From positions 1 through 56,703 of the forward strand of contig JAFSWT010000043.1 in NCBI GenBank assembly GCA_017444395.1: a stretch of DNA of 56,703 bases, given 5' to 3'. The notes beneath the pieces are model-generated. The model ran no database searches. It was given only the letters and a program-made list of their open reading frames with translations, and was not told where the DNA came from. Within the stretch, counting starts at the first letter, position 1. Every line of letters begins with the position of its first letter. The translations under genes were made by a program, and so were the position numbers. This DNA is from Schwartzia sp. (in: firmicutes). Its GTDB lineage: Bacteria > Bacillota > Negativicutes > Selenomonadales > Selenomonadaceae. Positions 7,827 through 16,559 of the stretch are shown here, piece after piece.

Positions 7827-9339
7827 GTCGCTGCGCATCTCGACCCGTCTGACGCTGGTCAACGCGGCCATCCTGATCTGCATATTGCTCCTGACGAGCC
7901 TACTGACGATACCGGGCATCTATTTCGCCCTGTATCATCAGGCCGAGGTGGAGCTGGAAAACAGCGTGGCGCGGTCCCTGGCGTCCGCGAAAGCGTCAGC
8001 GGATCTGCCGCCGGAGAAACTGCCGGCCCCGCCCTCGCCCGAGCAGCGGGAGGAACGGCTGGCCCGGGACCCGGACTGGGTGCCGCCGCCGCCCTTCGTG
8101 ATGCAGCTTTACCGGGACGCCGCGCTGACGCCGGGCGTCGTGCTCCGGGTGACAGACGATACCGGCAGGAAGATTTTCGACAGCGCCAGCCATTACCCGT
8201 CGCTGGCGGACGTTCGGTCGCACATCGTGGCGGACCCGCCCTTTTGGGCCAACAAGGATATGCAGGTGGCCACGCTGGGGAATTTCCACCTGTACTATGA
8301 GACGGTTGCCGTCGATTGGCAGGGGCGTCGCTATGACCTCCATTTCCTGCGGATGATCACGGCGGAGCGGTCGTTCCTGAGAGCCCTCACCAGCACCCTG
8401 CTGCTGACGAACGCGCTGGGCGTTCTGATTGCGCTGCTGGCGGGTTACTTCGTGAGCCGGCGCACGCTGAAGCCGATCCGGACCATCACGCAGGCGGCGC
8501 GGGAAATCGAAGTCTCGGACCTCAGCCGGCGCATCCCGGAACCACCGGCGAAGGATGAGCTCCGGGAGCTGGTGGTGACGTTCAACCACATGCTGGCCCG
8601 GCTGGAATCGGGATTCGCCCAGCAGCGGCAGTTCGTCTCCGACGCCTCCCATGAACTCCGCACGCCGGTGACGGTCATGCTGGGATACTCGGACATGCTG
8701 AGCCGCTGGGGACGTGAGGACGCCGAAACCCTGGACGAGGGCATCGCCGCCATCCGCTCGGAAGCGCAAAACATGAAGGACCTGATCGAGCGGCTGCTGT
8801 TTTTGGCCCGGGCCGATATGAACCGGCAGGCGCTGAACCGGACACCGGTGGATATGGCGGAGTTGGTGGGCGACGTGGCCAAAAAGGCGGAGCTGGTAGC
8901 GGCGGACCATACACTGACCCTGACCGCCAATGACACCGGCACCATTGCCGGCGACCCGGTACTGATTCGCCAGATGCTCCGGATTTTCCTCGATAACGCC
9001 ATCAAGTACACACCCCAGGGTGGTCATATCGCCCTGGCCTCCCGACGGGAAGGCGACCGCCTGCACGTGACGGTGGCCGACGACGGCATCGGCATCGCCC
9101 CGGAGCATCAGGAACGCATCTTCGAGCGCTTCTTCCGGGTGGACAGCGCCCGCACGAAGGAAAGCGGAAACAAGGCCGGCGGCACCGGACTGGGGCTGGC
9201 CATTGCCCGTTGGATCGCCGATGCGCATGGCATCGAACTGTCACTCGACAGCGCACCGGGCCGGGGCACGACCATTCACCTCCTGATTCCGCTGGCGGAG
9301 GACGCGGCAACGGACAACGGATCGCCGCCCCTCCCCTGA
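7810..9339 (+). CDS. sensor histidine kinase
   Basis: A 509-aa membrane kinase partner of the overlapping response regulator. It has TM1 at about 15-42, an extracytoplasmic sensor segment (43-190) rich in proline and charged residues, TM2 at about 193-214, HAMP (215-268), and the dimerisation/phospho-acceptor box SDASHELRTPVTVML with H281. The ATPase domain has DNAIKYTPQGG (N396), DDGIGIA and GGTGLGLAIA (457-466). The signal is unknown. The layout (HAMP-HisKA-HATPase) is like ArlS/BaeS-type kinases. A series of hairpins follows the stop. Confidence 0.95.
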   Translation: MLSRIESLRISTRLTLVNAAILICILLLTSLLTIPGIYFALYHQAEVELENSVARSLASAKASADLPPEKLPAPPSPEQREERLARDPDWVPPPPFVMQLYRDAALTPGVVLRVTDDTGRKIFDSASHYPSLADVRSHIVADPPFWANKDMQVATLGNFHLYYETVAVDWQGRRYDLHFLRMITAERSFLRALTSTLLLTNALGVLIALLAGYFVSRRTLKPIRTITQAAREIEVSDLSRRIPEPPAKDELRELVVTFNHMLARLESGFAQQRQFVSDASHELRTPVTVMLGYSDMLSRWGREDAETLDEGIAAIRSEAQNMKDLIERLLFLARADMNRQALNRTPVDMAELVGDVAKKAELVAADHTLTLTANDTGTIAGDPVLIRQMLRIFLDNAIKYTPQGGHIALASRREGDRLHVTVADDGIGIAPEHQERIFERFFRVDSARTKESGNKAGGTGLGLAIARWIADAHGIELSLDSAPGRGTTIHLLIPLAEDAATDNGSPPLP

Positions 9340-9344
9340 TACTA

Positions 9345-9541
9345 ATCTTCGATAAGAATTATACATGAATTCTTATCGAAGATACGCCTGCTACGCAGGC
9401 TACAGCCGCGCCTACGGCGCGGCTGACGTCTCATGCACGCGCTGTAAGAAATAAAATTTCTAACAGCGCGTAGTATGATTTCCCGGTTGCTTTTGGGTGA
9501 GGGGGGAATGAAAAGCGCCTTGCGTTATGCAAGGCGCTTTC
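9345..9541. repeat. array of five different hairpins
   Basis: Five inverted repeats follow each other: 9345-9360/9368-9383 (16 bp perfect), 9386-9391/9395-9400 (6 bp), 9404-9412/9416-9424 (9 bp), 9438-9452/9456-9470 (15 bp, one mismatch) and 9512-9523/9529-9540 (12 bp perfect). The last has A and T flanks suiting a bidirectional terminator between the kinase gene and the convergent small gene at 9596. The others lack a U tract and could form a structured RNA. Confidence 0.85.
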
Positions 9542-9595
9542 GCGTTATGGGTTATGCAATTTTCCCACGGGAAACTCGCTTGTCTTTGCTCAATC

Positions 9596-9859
9596 TCAGG
9601 CTACGGACACTTTCTTTTTATGTTCAACGCGAGGCAACGATGATGTGAAGATGACTTCCTTTCCGACAAAATCTACCTTCCCATCGGTTTTTACCCCAAT
9701 CATATCCAACCGGCCGGCAACATGCACCGGAACCATTGGATAATTCCTGCCATCGATTTGATAGCTGTCAAAAACGATATTGGGGACTTTCTCATTCAAT
9801 GTCAAAAGATAATCCCCTTTTCCCGTCACATTCCACGCCTCTATCACTTTACACATCAT
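9596..9859 (-). CDS. hypothetical protein (87 aa)
   Basis: Unrecognised small protein, predicted mostly beta (alternating hydrophobics such as YLLTLNEKVPNIVFDSYQI and YPMVPVHVAGRLDMIGVK). A GAGAGGAGG site stands upstream of the ATG at 9859. It overlaps the preceding 146-aa gene by 11 bases, so the two are coupled. A secreted or membrane signal is not seen. Confidence 0.65.
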   Translation of the reverse strand: MMCKVIEAWNVTGKGDYLLTLNEKVPNIVFDSYQIDGRNYPMVPVHVAGRLDMIGVKTDGKVDFVGKEVIFTSSLPRVEHKKKVSVA

Positions 9860-10289
9860 CAGGTGCCTCCTCTCTTCGTAAATAATCTCTCAGTAGCGCT
9901 TCCAATTCGGTGAGTTGCCGTTTTGTCGTTTCAACCTCGCTCCGGGGGAGATCGTATCTCTTCGCTACTCGCAACAAGTGCCTCTTTACATCTATTTCGT
10001 TCAGGATATAGCGAAGGTCCGCTGCCTTATCATCGTTTAAGCCATTTCTGTTCTGGATAATGTGATATGTTTCCTCAAGTATTGTACTGGCGGACACCTT
10101 CCGGCGAAACATAACAATATCCGTTCCAATGGTAGCGCCCAAAGCGTCAAATTGTTCCAAATGCTGTTCTACTTCATCCGTTCCGCGCAGGATAGTCACG
10201 CCCATCTTTTTCAGGGGGATGGTCAACTGTTCATATTGCTCCTCTGTAACCGGCTTGAAATCAATCTGCTTTTCAATATGGCGGAACAT
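9849..10289 (-). CDS. hypothetical protein (146 aa), first of a two-gene unit
   Basis: Unrecognised cytosolic protein starting MFRHIEKQIDFKPVTEEQYEQ. The middle segment TILEETYHIIQNRNGL resembles the helix before a nuclease or toxin core, and the C-terminal half is a charged helix ending LRRE. I chose ATG 10289 because AGGGAG lies about 11 bases upstream and a promoter (TTGAAA, 17-base spacer, TATAAT at 10309-10337) precedes it. The longer frame to 10337 would overlap that promoter. With the coupled 87-aa gene this looks like a small self-contained accessory module, possibly toxin-antitoxin, but no known motif proves it. Confidence 0.65.
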   Translation of the reverse strand: MFRHIEKQIDFKPVTEEQYEQLTIPLKKMGVTILRGTDEVEQHLEQFDALGATIGTDIVMFRRKVSASTILEETYHIIQNRNGLNDDKAADLRYILNEIDVKRHLLRVAKRYDLPRSEVETTKRQLTELEALLRDYLRREEAPDDV

Positions 10290-10308
10290 GTCTTCACTCC
10301 CTGCTGTT

Positions 10309-10337
10309 ATTATATCATTCCCTTCCCTTGCTTTCAA
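10309..10337 (-). promoter_or_regulatory. sigma-70 type promoter for the 10289-9596 unit
   Basis: On the minus strand: TTGAAA (10332-10337), 17-base spacer, TATAAT (10309-10314). The transcript would start near 10302, about 13 bases before the ATG at 10289. Confidence 0.7.
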
Positions 10338-10490
10338 GATTCCCGGCTATATCTCGTCCTCGTCCGGGCTGCCGGATATCTGCTCCCCGCGCTTTTGTCT
10401 TTCATTCAAAATCGAAAAGTGCATTCTTTCCCCCAAAGGCTTTTCTATTTGGCGATTGTAGGGTATAATTCTCCCTAAGGAGGTGATAGG

Positions 10491-10823
10491 ATGAAGAAAA
10501 AGAAGCTGATCCTGGCGGCGCTGGGCGGGATGATGGCGATGAATATCGCGTGGACGGCGATGCCGGCGGATTCCGTGGCCGAAGCGGCGCCATACCACCG
10601 GAGCAGCCGGTACGAAAGGGACGCGAAGACCCCGGAGGAGGCCTACCGCCTCGCCGTCCGGGAGGAGAAAGAACGCCACGACCGTGAGATGTTCCTGATC
10701 CGGCACCGGCACCACGGCCAGCCCCACGAGAAGCGGGATCAGGCCCTGGAGCAGGAACGGGAGCGCCATGCCAAAAACATGCGCGACATCGAAAACCGCT
10801 ACCCCCACGCAAAGAAGGATTGA
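10491..10823 (+). CDS. small exported charged protein (110 aa)
   Basis: Begins MKKKKLILAALGGMMAMNIA, a typical signal peptide, with a likely cleavage region near ADSVAEAAP (about 26-33). The mature part is highly charged and histidine-rich (HRHHGQPHEKRD, ERERHAKNMRD), probably one long helix facing the cell envelope, and could bind metal. No family recognised. A perfect AAGGAGGTG site precedes the ATG and a TATAAT lies at 10464-10469. Confidence 0.8.
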   Translation: MKKKKLILAALGGMMAMNIAWTAMPADSVAEAAPYHRSSRYERDAKTPEEAYRLAVREEKERHDREMFLIRHRHHGQPHEKRDQALEQERERHAKNMRDIENRYPHAKKD

Positions 10824-10871
10824 CATTTCCCCTGACGCATAGCCCAACGATCAACGAGGAGGTCATAACAC

Positions 10872-11276
10872 ATGAAGTCATCCGTGTCCAAACTCTTCGC
10901 GTTTTTCGCTCTCGTCGCCCTCTGCCTGGCGGCCTTCCCGGCCCCGGCGCTGGCGAAACCGGTCATCAAGTACAGCGTTGAACACGTCTATATGCACGAA
11001 GCCGGTGAAGTGGAAGTTGTCGGTTCGCTCCACAACGACGGCGACCGGGGCGCCTATGCCAAATGGATTAAAATCGACCTCACCCTCATCGCTGACAACG
11101 GCCAGCAGATGTGGGCCGATTCCGACATCGTCCATGAAACCGGGGATATCTACCTTGACCCGGGAGACGCCATCGAGTACACGTTTTACATCCAAAATCC
11201 GGACATCCCCGAATATCACGGGAAATATCGCTGGCGCTATCACACCAGCACGCATTGGGAAACGGCCGCCGGCTGA
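10872..11276 (+). CDS. exported beta-sandwich protein (FxLYD-like, 134 aa)
   Basis: Has a signal peptide (about 1-28, ending APALA) and then a domain of about 100 residues: VEVVGSLHNDGDRGAYAKWI followed by beta strands with IDLTLIADNGQQMW and DPGDAIEYTFYI. This pattern (a tissue-factor or FxLYD-like Ig fold) is known in exported proteins that modify ligand binding; the match is by eye only. An AGGAGG site is at 10857-10862. It lies 48 bases after the preceding exported protein and may share its transcript. Confidence 0.75.
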   Translation: MKSSVSKLFAFFALVALCLAAFPAPALAKPVIKYSVEHVYMHEAGEVEVVGSLHNDGDRGAYAKWIKIDLTLIADNGQQMWADSDIVHETGDIYLDPGDAIEYTFYIQNPDIPEYHGKYRWRYHTSTHWETAAG

Positions 11277-11327
11277 AAGAGGGAGTAGTGGCCGTTGGGA
11301 TGAACGGCCAAAACGAGAGGTACCCGC

Positions 11328-11504
11328 ATGATGAATTCATTTTCCCTCATGGTGCTGTTTGCCGTGGCCGGAATCCTGCTACTGCTGCTCGGCCGCAAGA
11401 GCCACCGGAAACTCCCGCAGATTGCCGGAGCAGTCCTGGTCCTGGCCGGCCTGTTGCTGTCCCTCGCCACTTTCCTGCTGGCGACAGCAGCCCGAAACCA
11501 CTGA
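11328..11504 (+). CDS. small two-helix membrane protein (58 aa)
   Basis: Too short to show in most ORF lists. It starts MMNSFSLMVLFAVAGILLLL (an ATG at 11328 or 11331), then GRKSHRKLPQIAG, a second hydrophobic helix and ATAARNH. Two membrane spans with a basic loop suggest a hairpin membrane protein. The ribosome site is weak (GAGAGG). It follows the exported protein at 10872-11276 by 51 bases, and a terminator follows at 11530-11580. Confidence 0.6.
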   Translation: MMNSFSLMVLFAVAGILLLLLGRKSHRKLPQIAGAVLVLAGLLLSLATFLLATAARNH

Positions 11505-11529
11505 TACTACAGCCGCGCTGCCAATCAAA

Positions 11530-11580
11530 GAATCGCCCCTGTCCACGGCCTGACAGCCACGAACAGGGGCGATTCCTTTA
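11530..11580. terminator. rho-independent terminator
   Basis: A 13-bp perfect stem (gaatcgcccctgt at 11530-11542 with acaggggcgattc at 11563-11575), followed by ctttat. It lies between the plus-strand exported-protein genes and the minus-strand glycosyltransferase. Confidence 0.85.
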
Positions 11581-11667
11581 TACTCGCACGTACGATTCAT
11601 TTTCCCCGGTAGAACCGATTGCCGCGAAGTCCACCGTCTTCCAACGCCCATCGCCGGCATCCTCTTC

Positions 11668-13380
11668 CTACCGACCCCCGCCGCAGTAATCCGCCCAGAG
11701 CCGGCGGTACAGCGTCTCCATGTCCTTCATGTAGGCCGGGCCGTCCATCAGGCGGGAGTGCTCCACGACAGAACGGAGGCCGCTGTGAAACTTCTCCAGG
11801 ATCGGCAGCGAGGAGGCGATGCGGGCCACCTTGCGCACGGATTCGATCTCGTTGGCCGCGATGAGTTCCGGCAGGCCGGCGTTTTCGAGAATCGTCGCCC
11901 CGTAGGAGGAGCCGTGGGTCGCGCCCCGCAGGCTGACCACCGGCACCCCCATGGAAAGCGCCTCGCAGGTGGTAAGGCCGCCGTTATAAGGCGTGGTGTC
12001 GAGGGCGATGTCGACATCGGCGTACTGCTCCAGATAATCGGGACTGTAGGGGCGGATATCGACCCGCTCCGTGTCGATGCCGATGGCGCCGAGCCGTTCC
12101 ATCACCTCCGCCTTGCCGTCGGGAATGCTGCCGATTTTCCCCTTTATCAGAAGTCTTGAACCCGGCGTCGCCTCCAGCGCGCCCCGCCAGAGTACCAGCG
12201 TCTCCCGGCTGGCCTTGGCGAAGTTGTTGAAGCTGCCAAAGGTCACATAGCCGTTGCGCTTCGCCGCCGGCTCCTTCGCTGGCTGCGGCAGGGACTTCAC
12301 GATATCCGGCGCATAGCAGAGGTGACAATACGGCAAGAGCGCCACCTTTTCCGTGAAGCCACGGATGGGACGGTTCGAAGGCAGACAGGTCATATCGGAC
12401 AGGAAATAGTCGTTTTCCCTGAGCCCGGTCGTATTGATGTCGCCGATGGCCGTCATCTGGATTGGCGCCGGCTTATAGGAAAGGATGGGCAGGCAGGAGC
12501 CCTGGGAATGACCGGAAAAATCCACCAGGATATCGATGCGGTCGGAGTAAATGGCTTTGGCGGCTTCCGGCGGCGAAACCTCGCTGATGTCGCGCCAGTT
12601 CACGGCAAACCGTTTGAAGCGCCGCGTCACCGCGTCACTATGCCCCCGATGGTAGCAATAGACGTTGAAATCCAGCTTGGAATAGTCCCGGAGGAACGGC
12701 GTCAAAAAATGCGCCACCGCGTGCTCGCGGAAATCCGGCGAAATGTAGCCGATGCGGAGCTTCCGCTTCGGCACGCTGTCCGGCCGGGTATGCGGCATCG
12801 TCACCTTGGCGCCGAAAAACGCGTTATAGCCCTCCCGCCGGGCCACGGTATGGGCGTCAACCGGCAGGTAGTTCATCAGGAACAGGGCCTTGCCGTAGAG
12901 CTCCGCCTTCATTTCCGTGGACTCCACGAAAGCACTGAGGGCAAAGCACATATCGGACGCCTCCCGCGCCCGGCCCAGGAGGTAATACGCGTCCGCCAGC
13001 ATCCGCCCGGCCCGCTCCAGGATTGTCCGATCATAGCTCGGTATCTCCCCGGTTCTCGTCTCTCCCAGACGCCAGAGACGCCGGAGTACCGGGATGGCCT
13101 GCCGCAGCTCAAACGACTGCACCGCCTGCTCCGCCGCCACCAGCAGGATACGCCAGTGCTGCGGTGCCGCCGCCGCTACCCGGTGGACGATGCTGTCCAC
13201 GGAGCCGGTTTCCCCCAGGTAAAGCGATGCCTGCGCCAACAGCGCCAGCCCGTCGAAATCATCCAGATCGTGGGACAGGATCTCCCGGGCGCAGGCCCGC
13301 ATGGCCTTGAAATCCCCATTGGCAAAAAAACGGTCAGCCGTCAGCAGCCATTCGATTTTCTTATCCGCTTCGATACCCAT
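11668..13380 (-). CDS. O-GlcNAc transferase-like glycosyltransferase (GT41)
   Basis: A 570-aa protein with an N-terminal TPR-like helical region (about 1-190) and a C-terminal SPINDLY/OGT domain. Visible blocks are RIGYISPDFREHAVAHFL, FGSFNNFAKASRETL, GSRLLIKGKIG and DIALDTTPYNGGLTTCEALS followed by MGVPVVSLRG and GSSYGATIL, the UDP-binding end. Bacterial members glycosylate serine or threonine of proteins such as flagellin or adhesins; the target is not shown. I chose ATG 13380 because of GGGAGG 10 bases upstream. There is no flagellar gene next to it. Confidence 0.9.
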   Translation of the reverse strand: MGIEADKKIEWLLTADRFFANGDFKAMRACAREILSHDLDDFDGLALLAQASLYLGETGSVDSIVHRVAAAAPQHWRILLVAAEQAVQSFELRQAIPVLRRLWRLGETRTGEIPSYDRTILERAGRMLADAYYLLGRAREASDMCFALSAFVESTEMKAELYGKALFLMNYLPVDAHTVARREGYNAFFGAKVTMPHTRPDSVPKRKLRIGYISPDFREHAVAHFLTPFLRDYSKLDFNVYCYHRGHSDAVTRRFKRFAVNWRDISEVSPPEAAKAIYSDRIDILVDFSGHSQGSCLPILSYKPAPIQMTAIGDINTTGLRENDYFLSDMTCLPSNRPIRGFTEKVALLPYCHLCYAPDIVKSLPQPAKEPAAKRNGYVTFGSFNNFAKASRETLVLWRGALEATPGSRLLIKGKIGSIPDGKAEVMERLGAIGIDTERVDIRPYSPDYLEQYADVDIALDTTPYNGGLTTCEALSMGVPVVSLRGATHGSSYGATILENAGLPELIAANEIESVRKVARIASSLPILEKFHSGLRSVVEHSRLMDGPAYMKDMETLYRRLWADYCGGGR

Positions 13381-13494
13381 ACCATCCGACCTCCCGCTGC
13401 AAGGATTCCCTGAATCTATACTTATACATTCGCCGTTTTTTCCGGATTTCCTTTTCCTTTTTATGAAAGAAAGGGACAAAAATCCGGAACGCCT

Positions 13495-14004
13495 TCACCG
13501 GCAGCTCAAACGCAGCGCCTGCCGGACCGGTTTCAGGCAGGCGGCCGCAGCCAGCCCCACCGCCAACCCCGCCAAAAGGCCCGCGACGGCATAGAGCGGC
13601 AGATACGCGGCCAGCGCCGGTGATTCCAGGACAAAAGCGGCCAGCGCCAGCTGGGCCGCGTTATGGACAATCCCCCCGGCCAGGCTGACCACGGGCAGGG
13701 AAAAACGACCCGTGCCTTTGAGGAGCCACATGACAAAAAAGCTCGCGGCCGCGCCGGCGAAACTGTAGAAAATCGCGCCGCCCCCGGCGAAGAATCCCCC
13801 CAGCAGCACCCGGGCCAGCACCACCAGGAAAGCGTCCCGGGTTTCGGGCAGCAGATAGAGGGCCAGCACCGTCACGACATTGGCGAGGCCCAGCTTCGCG
13901 CCGGGCAGGATGGCAAAGGACGGCAGCAGCCCCTCCAGAAAAGAAAGCGCCAGTGCTGCCGCCGTCAAAACCCCCATGAAAACAAGTTTTGTCCGTCCCG
14001 TCAT
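13495..14004 (-). CDS. Gx transporter family protein
   Basis: A 169-aa integral membrane protein (about 5 helices, ECF-S-like fold) formerly annotated heptaprenyl diphosphate synthase component I. The typical pattern LLPSFAILPGAKLGLANVVT is at about 27-46, with GGIVHNAAQLALA further on. Its start overlaps the stop of the NusG-domain-II gene (ATGA), a common pair in Bacillota. The substrate is unknown. Confidence 0.9.
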   Translation of the reverse strand: MTGRTKLVFMGVLTAAALALSFLEGLLPSFAILPGAKLGLANVVTVLALYLLPETRDAFLVVLARVLLGGFFAGGGAIFYSFAGAAASFFVMWLLKGTGRFSLPVVSLAGGIVHNAAQLALAAFVLESPALAAYLPLYAVAGLLAGLAVGLAAAACLKPVRQALRLSCR

Positions 14005-14360
14005 GGCGCCGCTCTCACCTCGACCAGCATCTGATGCGGCAGGCAGGCAATGACCGCCCCGATATCGCGGACCGGCCCCTGCCGGCGGCAGAGCTGCGCC
14101 GGGCAGTCCGCCTCGACGCAGGCGATGGCGCCGTCGGCGACGACCAGGCGGTTGATGCCATCAGGCGTCGTGACGAGGATTTCCCGCCGCGCCTCCCCCG
14201 ACAGCCGCACCGTCTGAAAGGGCTTTCCCGCTACCGTAATCACCGCGACCCTTTCCCTGCCGCCGCTGTTCTCGTCCCGGAACATCAGGGACAATGCCGC
14301 CGTCAGCAGCAGCACGATGGAAAAAAGTGCCATCGTTTTGTATCTTTCTCGCCCGGACAA
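14001..14360 (-). CDS. NusG domain II-containing protein
   Basis: A 119-aa protein with one N-terminal membrane helix (TMALFSIVLLLTAALSLMF) and a NusG-II beta domain, including ILVTTPDGINRLVVADG and ADCPAQLCRRQGPVRD, ending CLPHQMLVEV. I favour a TTG start at 14360, 8 bases after GGAGG; the frame to 14501 crosses a promoter-like region. It is coupled to the Gx transporter gene. The partnership is known widely, the role is not. Confidence 0.85.
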   Translation of the reverse strand: MSGRERYKTMALFSIVLLLTAALSLMFRDENSGGRERVAVITVAGKPFQTVRLSGEARREILVTTPDGINRLVVADGAIACVEADCPAQLCRRQGPVRDIGAVIACLPHQMLVEVRAAP

Positions 14361-14587
14361 GACGCCAACCTCCAAATACCGGATAGAAAAGAAACGCTCG
14401 ACGGAATTGTTCCCCCGCCTTTCCTCGTCTATAGTACCATAAATCCGGCAGCGGAACCAGTCCCCGCCATTTTCCCTTTCTTGCAAAAAAGCGTGGAACA
14501 CGGCAGGATTTTTCGTTTGCAGCGAGAATATATTACTAGTGTACTTATGAACGCAATCCTAAAAGAAAATACAGGGGAGGAATCTTC

Positions 14588-15847
14588 ATGGAAAAGAAAA
14601 ATACCATCGCGATCGTCTGCGGCGGCGGGCCGGCGCCCGGCATCAACGGCGTCATCTCGGCGGTGGTCGTAGAGGCGAATCGGAACGGCTGGGATGTGCT
14701 GGGCATGTACGACGGCTTCTCCCATCTGGCCAAGCGGGAAAAGGCTTACGTCAAGCTCACCTACGATGAGGTGGCCCGCATCCATGTGACCGGCGGCTGC
14801 ATCCTCAAGATGTCCCGCTACAACCCGACCAAGAAAGAAGAAGACCTCAAGAACGTCGTGGAAACGCTGACCGAGCTCGGCGTCACCCATCTGGTGACGA
14901 TCGGCGGCGACGACACCGCTTTCAGCTCCGCCGCCGTTTCCCGCTACGCGGCCGAGCACGGCGGCTCCATCAACGTCGTCCATGTGCCCAAGACCATCGA
15001 CAACGACCTGCCGCTGCCCGACGGCGTGCCGACCTTCGGCTTTGAGACCGCCCGCCAGTTCGGCGCCCTGGAGGTCCAGAACCTGGTAGAGGACGCCCGC
15101 ACCACGACGAACCGCTGGTATCTGGCCATCGCCATGGGCCGCACCGCCGGCCATCTGGCGCTGGGCATCGGCCTGTCCTCCGGCGCCGTGCTGACCATCA
15201 TCCCCGAGGAATTCCCCGAGGAAAAAATCCCCCTGCAGCGGGTCGTGGACATCATCGTCAGCTCGGTGATGAAGCGCTACCGCATCGGCCGCACCTTTGG
15301 CGTCGCCGTGGTCGCCGAGGGCGTCATCGAAAAGATTGCCCAGGAAGACCTGGAAAAGATGGGCTCCGTAGAGCTCGACGAGCACGGGCACATCCGCTAC
15401 GCCGAGCTCGATTTCGGCGACATCCTGAAAAAAGCTGTGCTGGCTGACCTCAAGAAACTCGGCCACAGCCCCACCATCGTTGACAAAGAGATCGGCTACG
15501 AGCTGCGTTGCGCCGCGCCGATTGCCTATGACATCGACTACGCCCGTTCCCTCGGCTTCGAGGCCGTGCGCTTCCTGCTGCGGGGCAAGACCGGGGCGCT
15601 GATCTCCATCCAGAACGAGCTGGCCGTCCCTCTCTACTTCGAGGACATCCGGGACGAGGCCACCGGCAAGACGCAGGTGCGCCGCGTCGATACCGCCTCG
15701 GCCCACTACCGCATCGCCCGGGGTTTCATGATGCGTCTGGAAAAAGAAGACCTCGACGACGCCGAGCTGGCAAAGGATTACAAGATGACGCCGGAGGAAT
15801 TCAGGAAGCGCTTCGCCTATCTGGTTGAGAAGCCGGCAAAGAAATGA
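14588..15847 (+). CDS. pfp: diphosphate-dependent phosphofructokinase
   Basis: Phosphorylates fructose 6-phosphate (reversibly) in the cytosol. The 419-aa protein has GGGPAPGINGVI (12-23), TIGGDDTAF (104-112) and PKTIDNDLPLP (134-144). The second Asp of GGDD and the Lys before TIDND are the hallmarks of pyrophosphate rather than ATP use. Further motifs are GFETARQFG and MGRTAGHLALG. A GGGAGG site is 8 bases before the ATG. PPi-PFK is common among Negativicutes. The next gene follows within 45 bases. Confidence 0.94.
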   Translation: MEKKNTIAIVCGGGPAPGINGVISAVVVEANRNGWDVLGMYDGFSHLAKREKAYVKLTYDEVARIHVTGGCILKMSRYNPTKKEEDLKNVVETLTELGVTHLVTIGGDDTAFSSAAVSRYAAEHGGSINVVHVPKTIDNDLPLPDGVPTFGFETARQFGALEVQNLVEDARTTTNRWYLAIAMGRTAGHLALGIGLSSGAVLTIIPEEFPEEKIPLQRVVDIIVSSVMKRYRIGRTFGVAVVAEGVIEKIAQEDLEKMGSVELDEHGHIRYAELDFGDILKKAVLADLKKLGHSPTIVDKEIGYELRCAAPIAYDIDYARSLGFEAVRFLLRGKTGALISIQNELAVPLYFEDIRDEATGKTQVRRVDTASAHYRIARGFMMRLEKEDLDDAELAKDYKMTPEEFRKRFAYLVEKPAKK

Positions 15848-15891
15848 TTGCGCAATAATAATGCCGAAGCACCGGGAAAGGAGGGTTCGTC

Positions 15892-16521
15892 ATGGCCAGC
15901 GAACAGGAAACGCGGGAACCGGCCGGCGACGTGGAAGCAACGGACAAGCCGGAAACCGACGGATACGAACCGATTGCCACGGACGAACCCGCGCCGGCCG
16001 ACGACGAACAGCCGGAGACCCCGTCGCCGGACGCGGAAACGCCGGACGTGGAACCGTCAGCGGAGGAAACGTCGGATGCCTCCGACGGTGAAGGTGAATC
16101 GCCTCCGCCGTCGGAATCCAAAAGCGACGAACCACCCGCTGATGCCGAGGCCAAAAATAAAGCCGCGGAAAAGGCGGCGATGCTGGCCCGAATGCAGCGG
16201 CGAAAAGCCAAACGCCGGGCCCTGACCGACCCGCTCCGGCTCATGCTGGAAAAAGCCGTAGCGGCGACGGTCGTGCTGGTCGTTCTGCTCTACGCCGGTC
16301 ACACCTGGTGGGTGAGCCACCGGCTCGCCTCCTTCCGGGCCGATGTCCAGGCCGAAGTCAACAAGCCTGACGGCATCGACAAACTGCGCTTCGTCGATGA
16401 CTGGCGCGTCCAGGACGTAGCCCCCGGAACCAAGCGGGTCTCCCGCGCCGACGGCAAATACGTCGTCTTCGTCTGGCGCCTGCCGGACGGCAAATACATG
16501 GTGGACTCCGTGGAACGCTGA
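15892..16521 (+). CDS. acidic Pro/Glu-rich single-span membrane protein
   Basis: A 209-aa protein of unknown function. The first 95 residues are low-complexity, rich in Glu, Asp, Pro, Ser and Ala. Then come a basic helix (LARMQRRKAKRRALTDPL) and one membrane span (AVAATVVLVVLLYAGHTWWV). The C-terminal 65 residues form a small domain with VDDWRVQDVAPGTKRVSRAD and YVVFVWRLPDGKYMVDSV. AAAGGAGGG stands upstream of the ATG. It probably shares the phosphofructokinase transcript and is followed by the terminator at 16560. Confidence 0.75.
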   Translation: MASEQETREPAGDVEATDKPETDGYEPIATDEPAPADDEQPETPSPDAETPDVEPSAEETSDASDGEGESPPPSESKSDEPPADAEAKNKAAEKAAMLARMQRRKAKRRALTDPLRLMLEKAVAATVVLVVLLYAGHTWWVSHRLASFRADVQAEVNKPDGIDKLRFVDDWRVQDVAPGTKRVSRADGKYVVFVWRLPDGKYMVDSVER

Positions 16522-16559
16522 CCCGTTTCCCGCCCCGTCCCCGCACAACCCATACAAGT

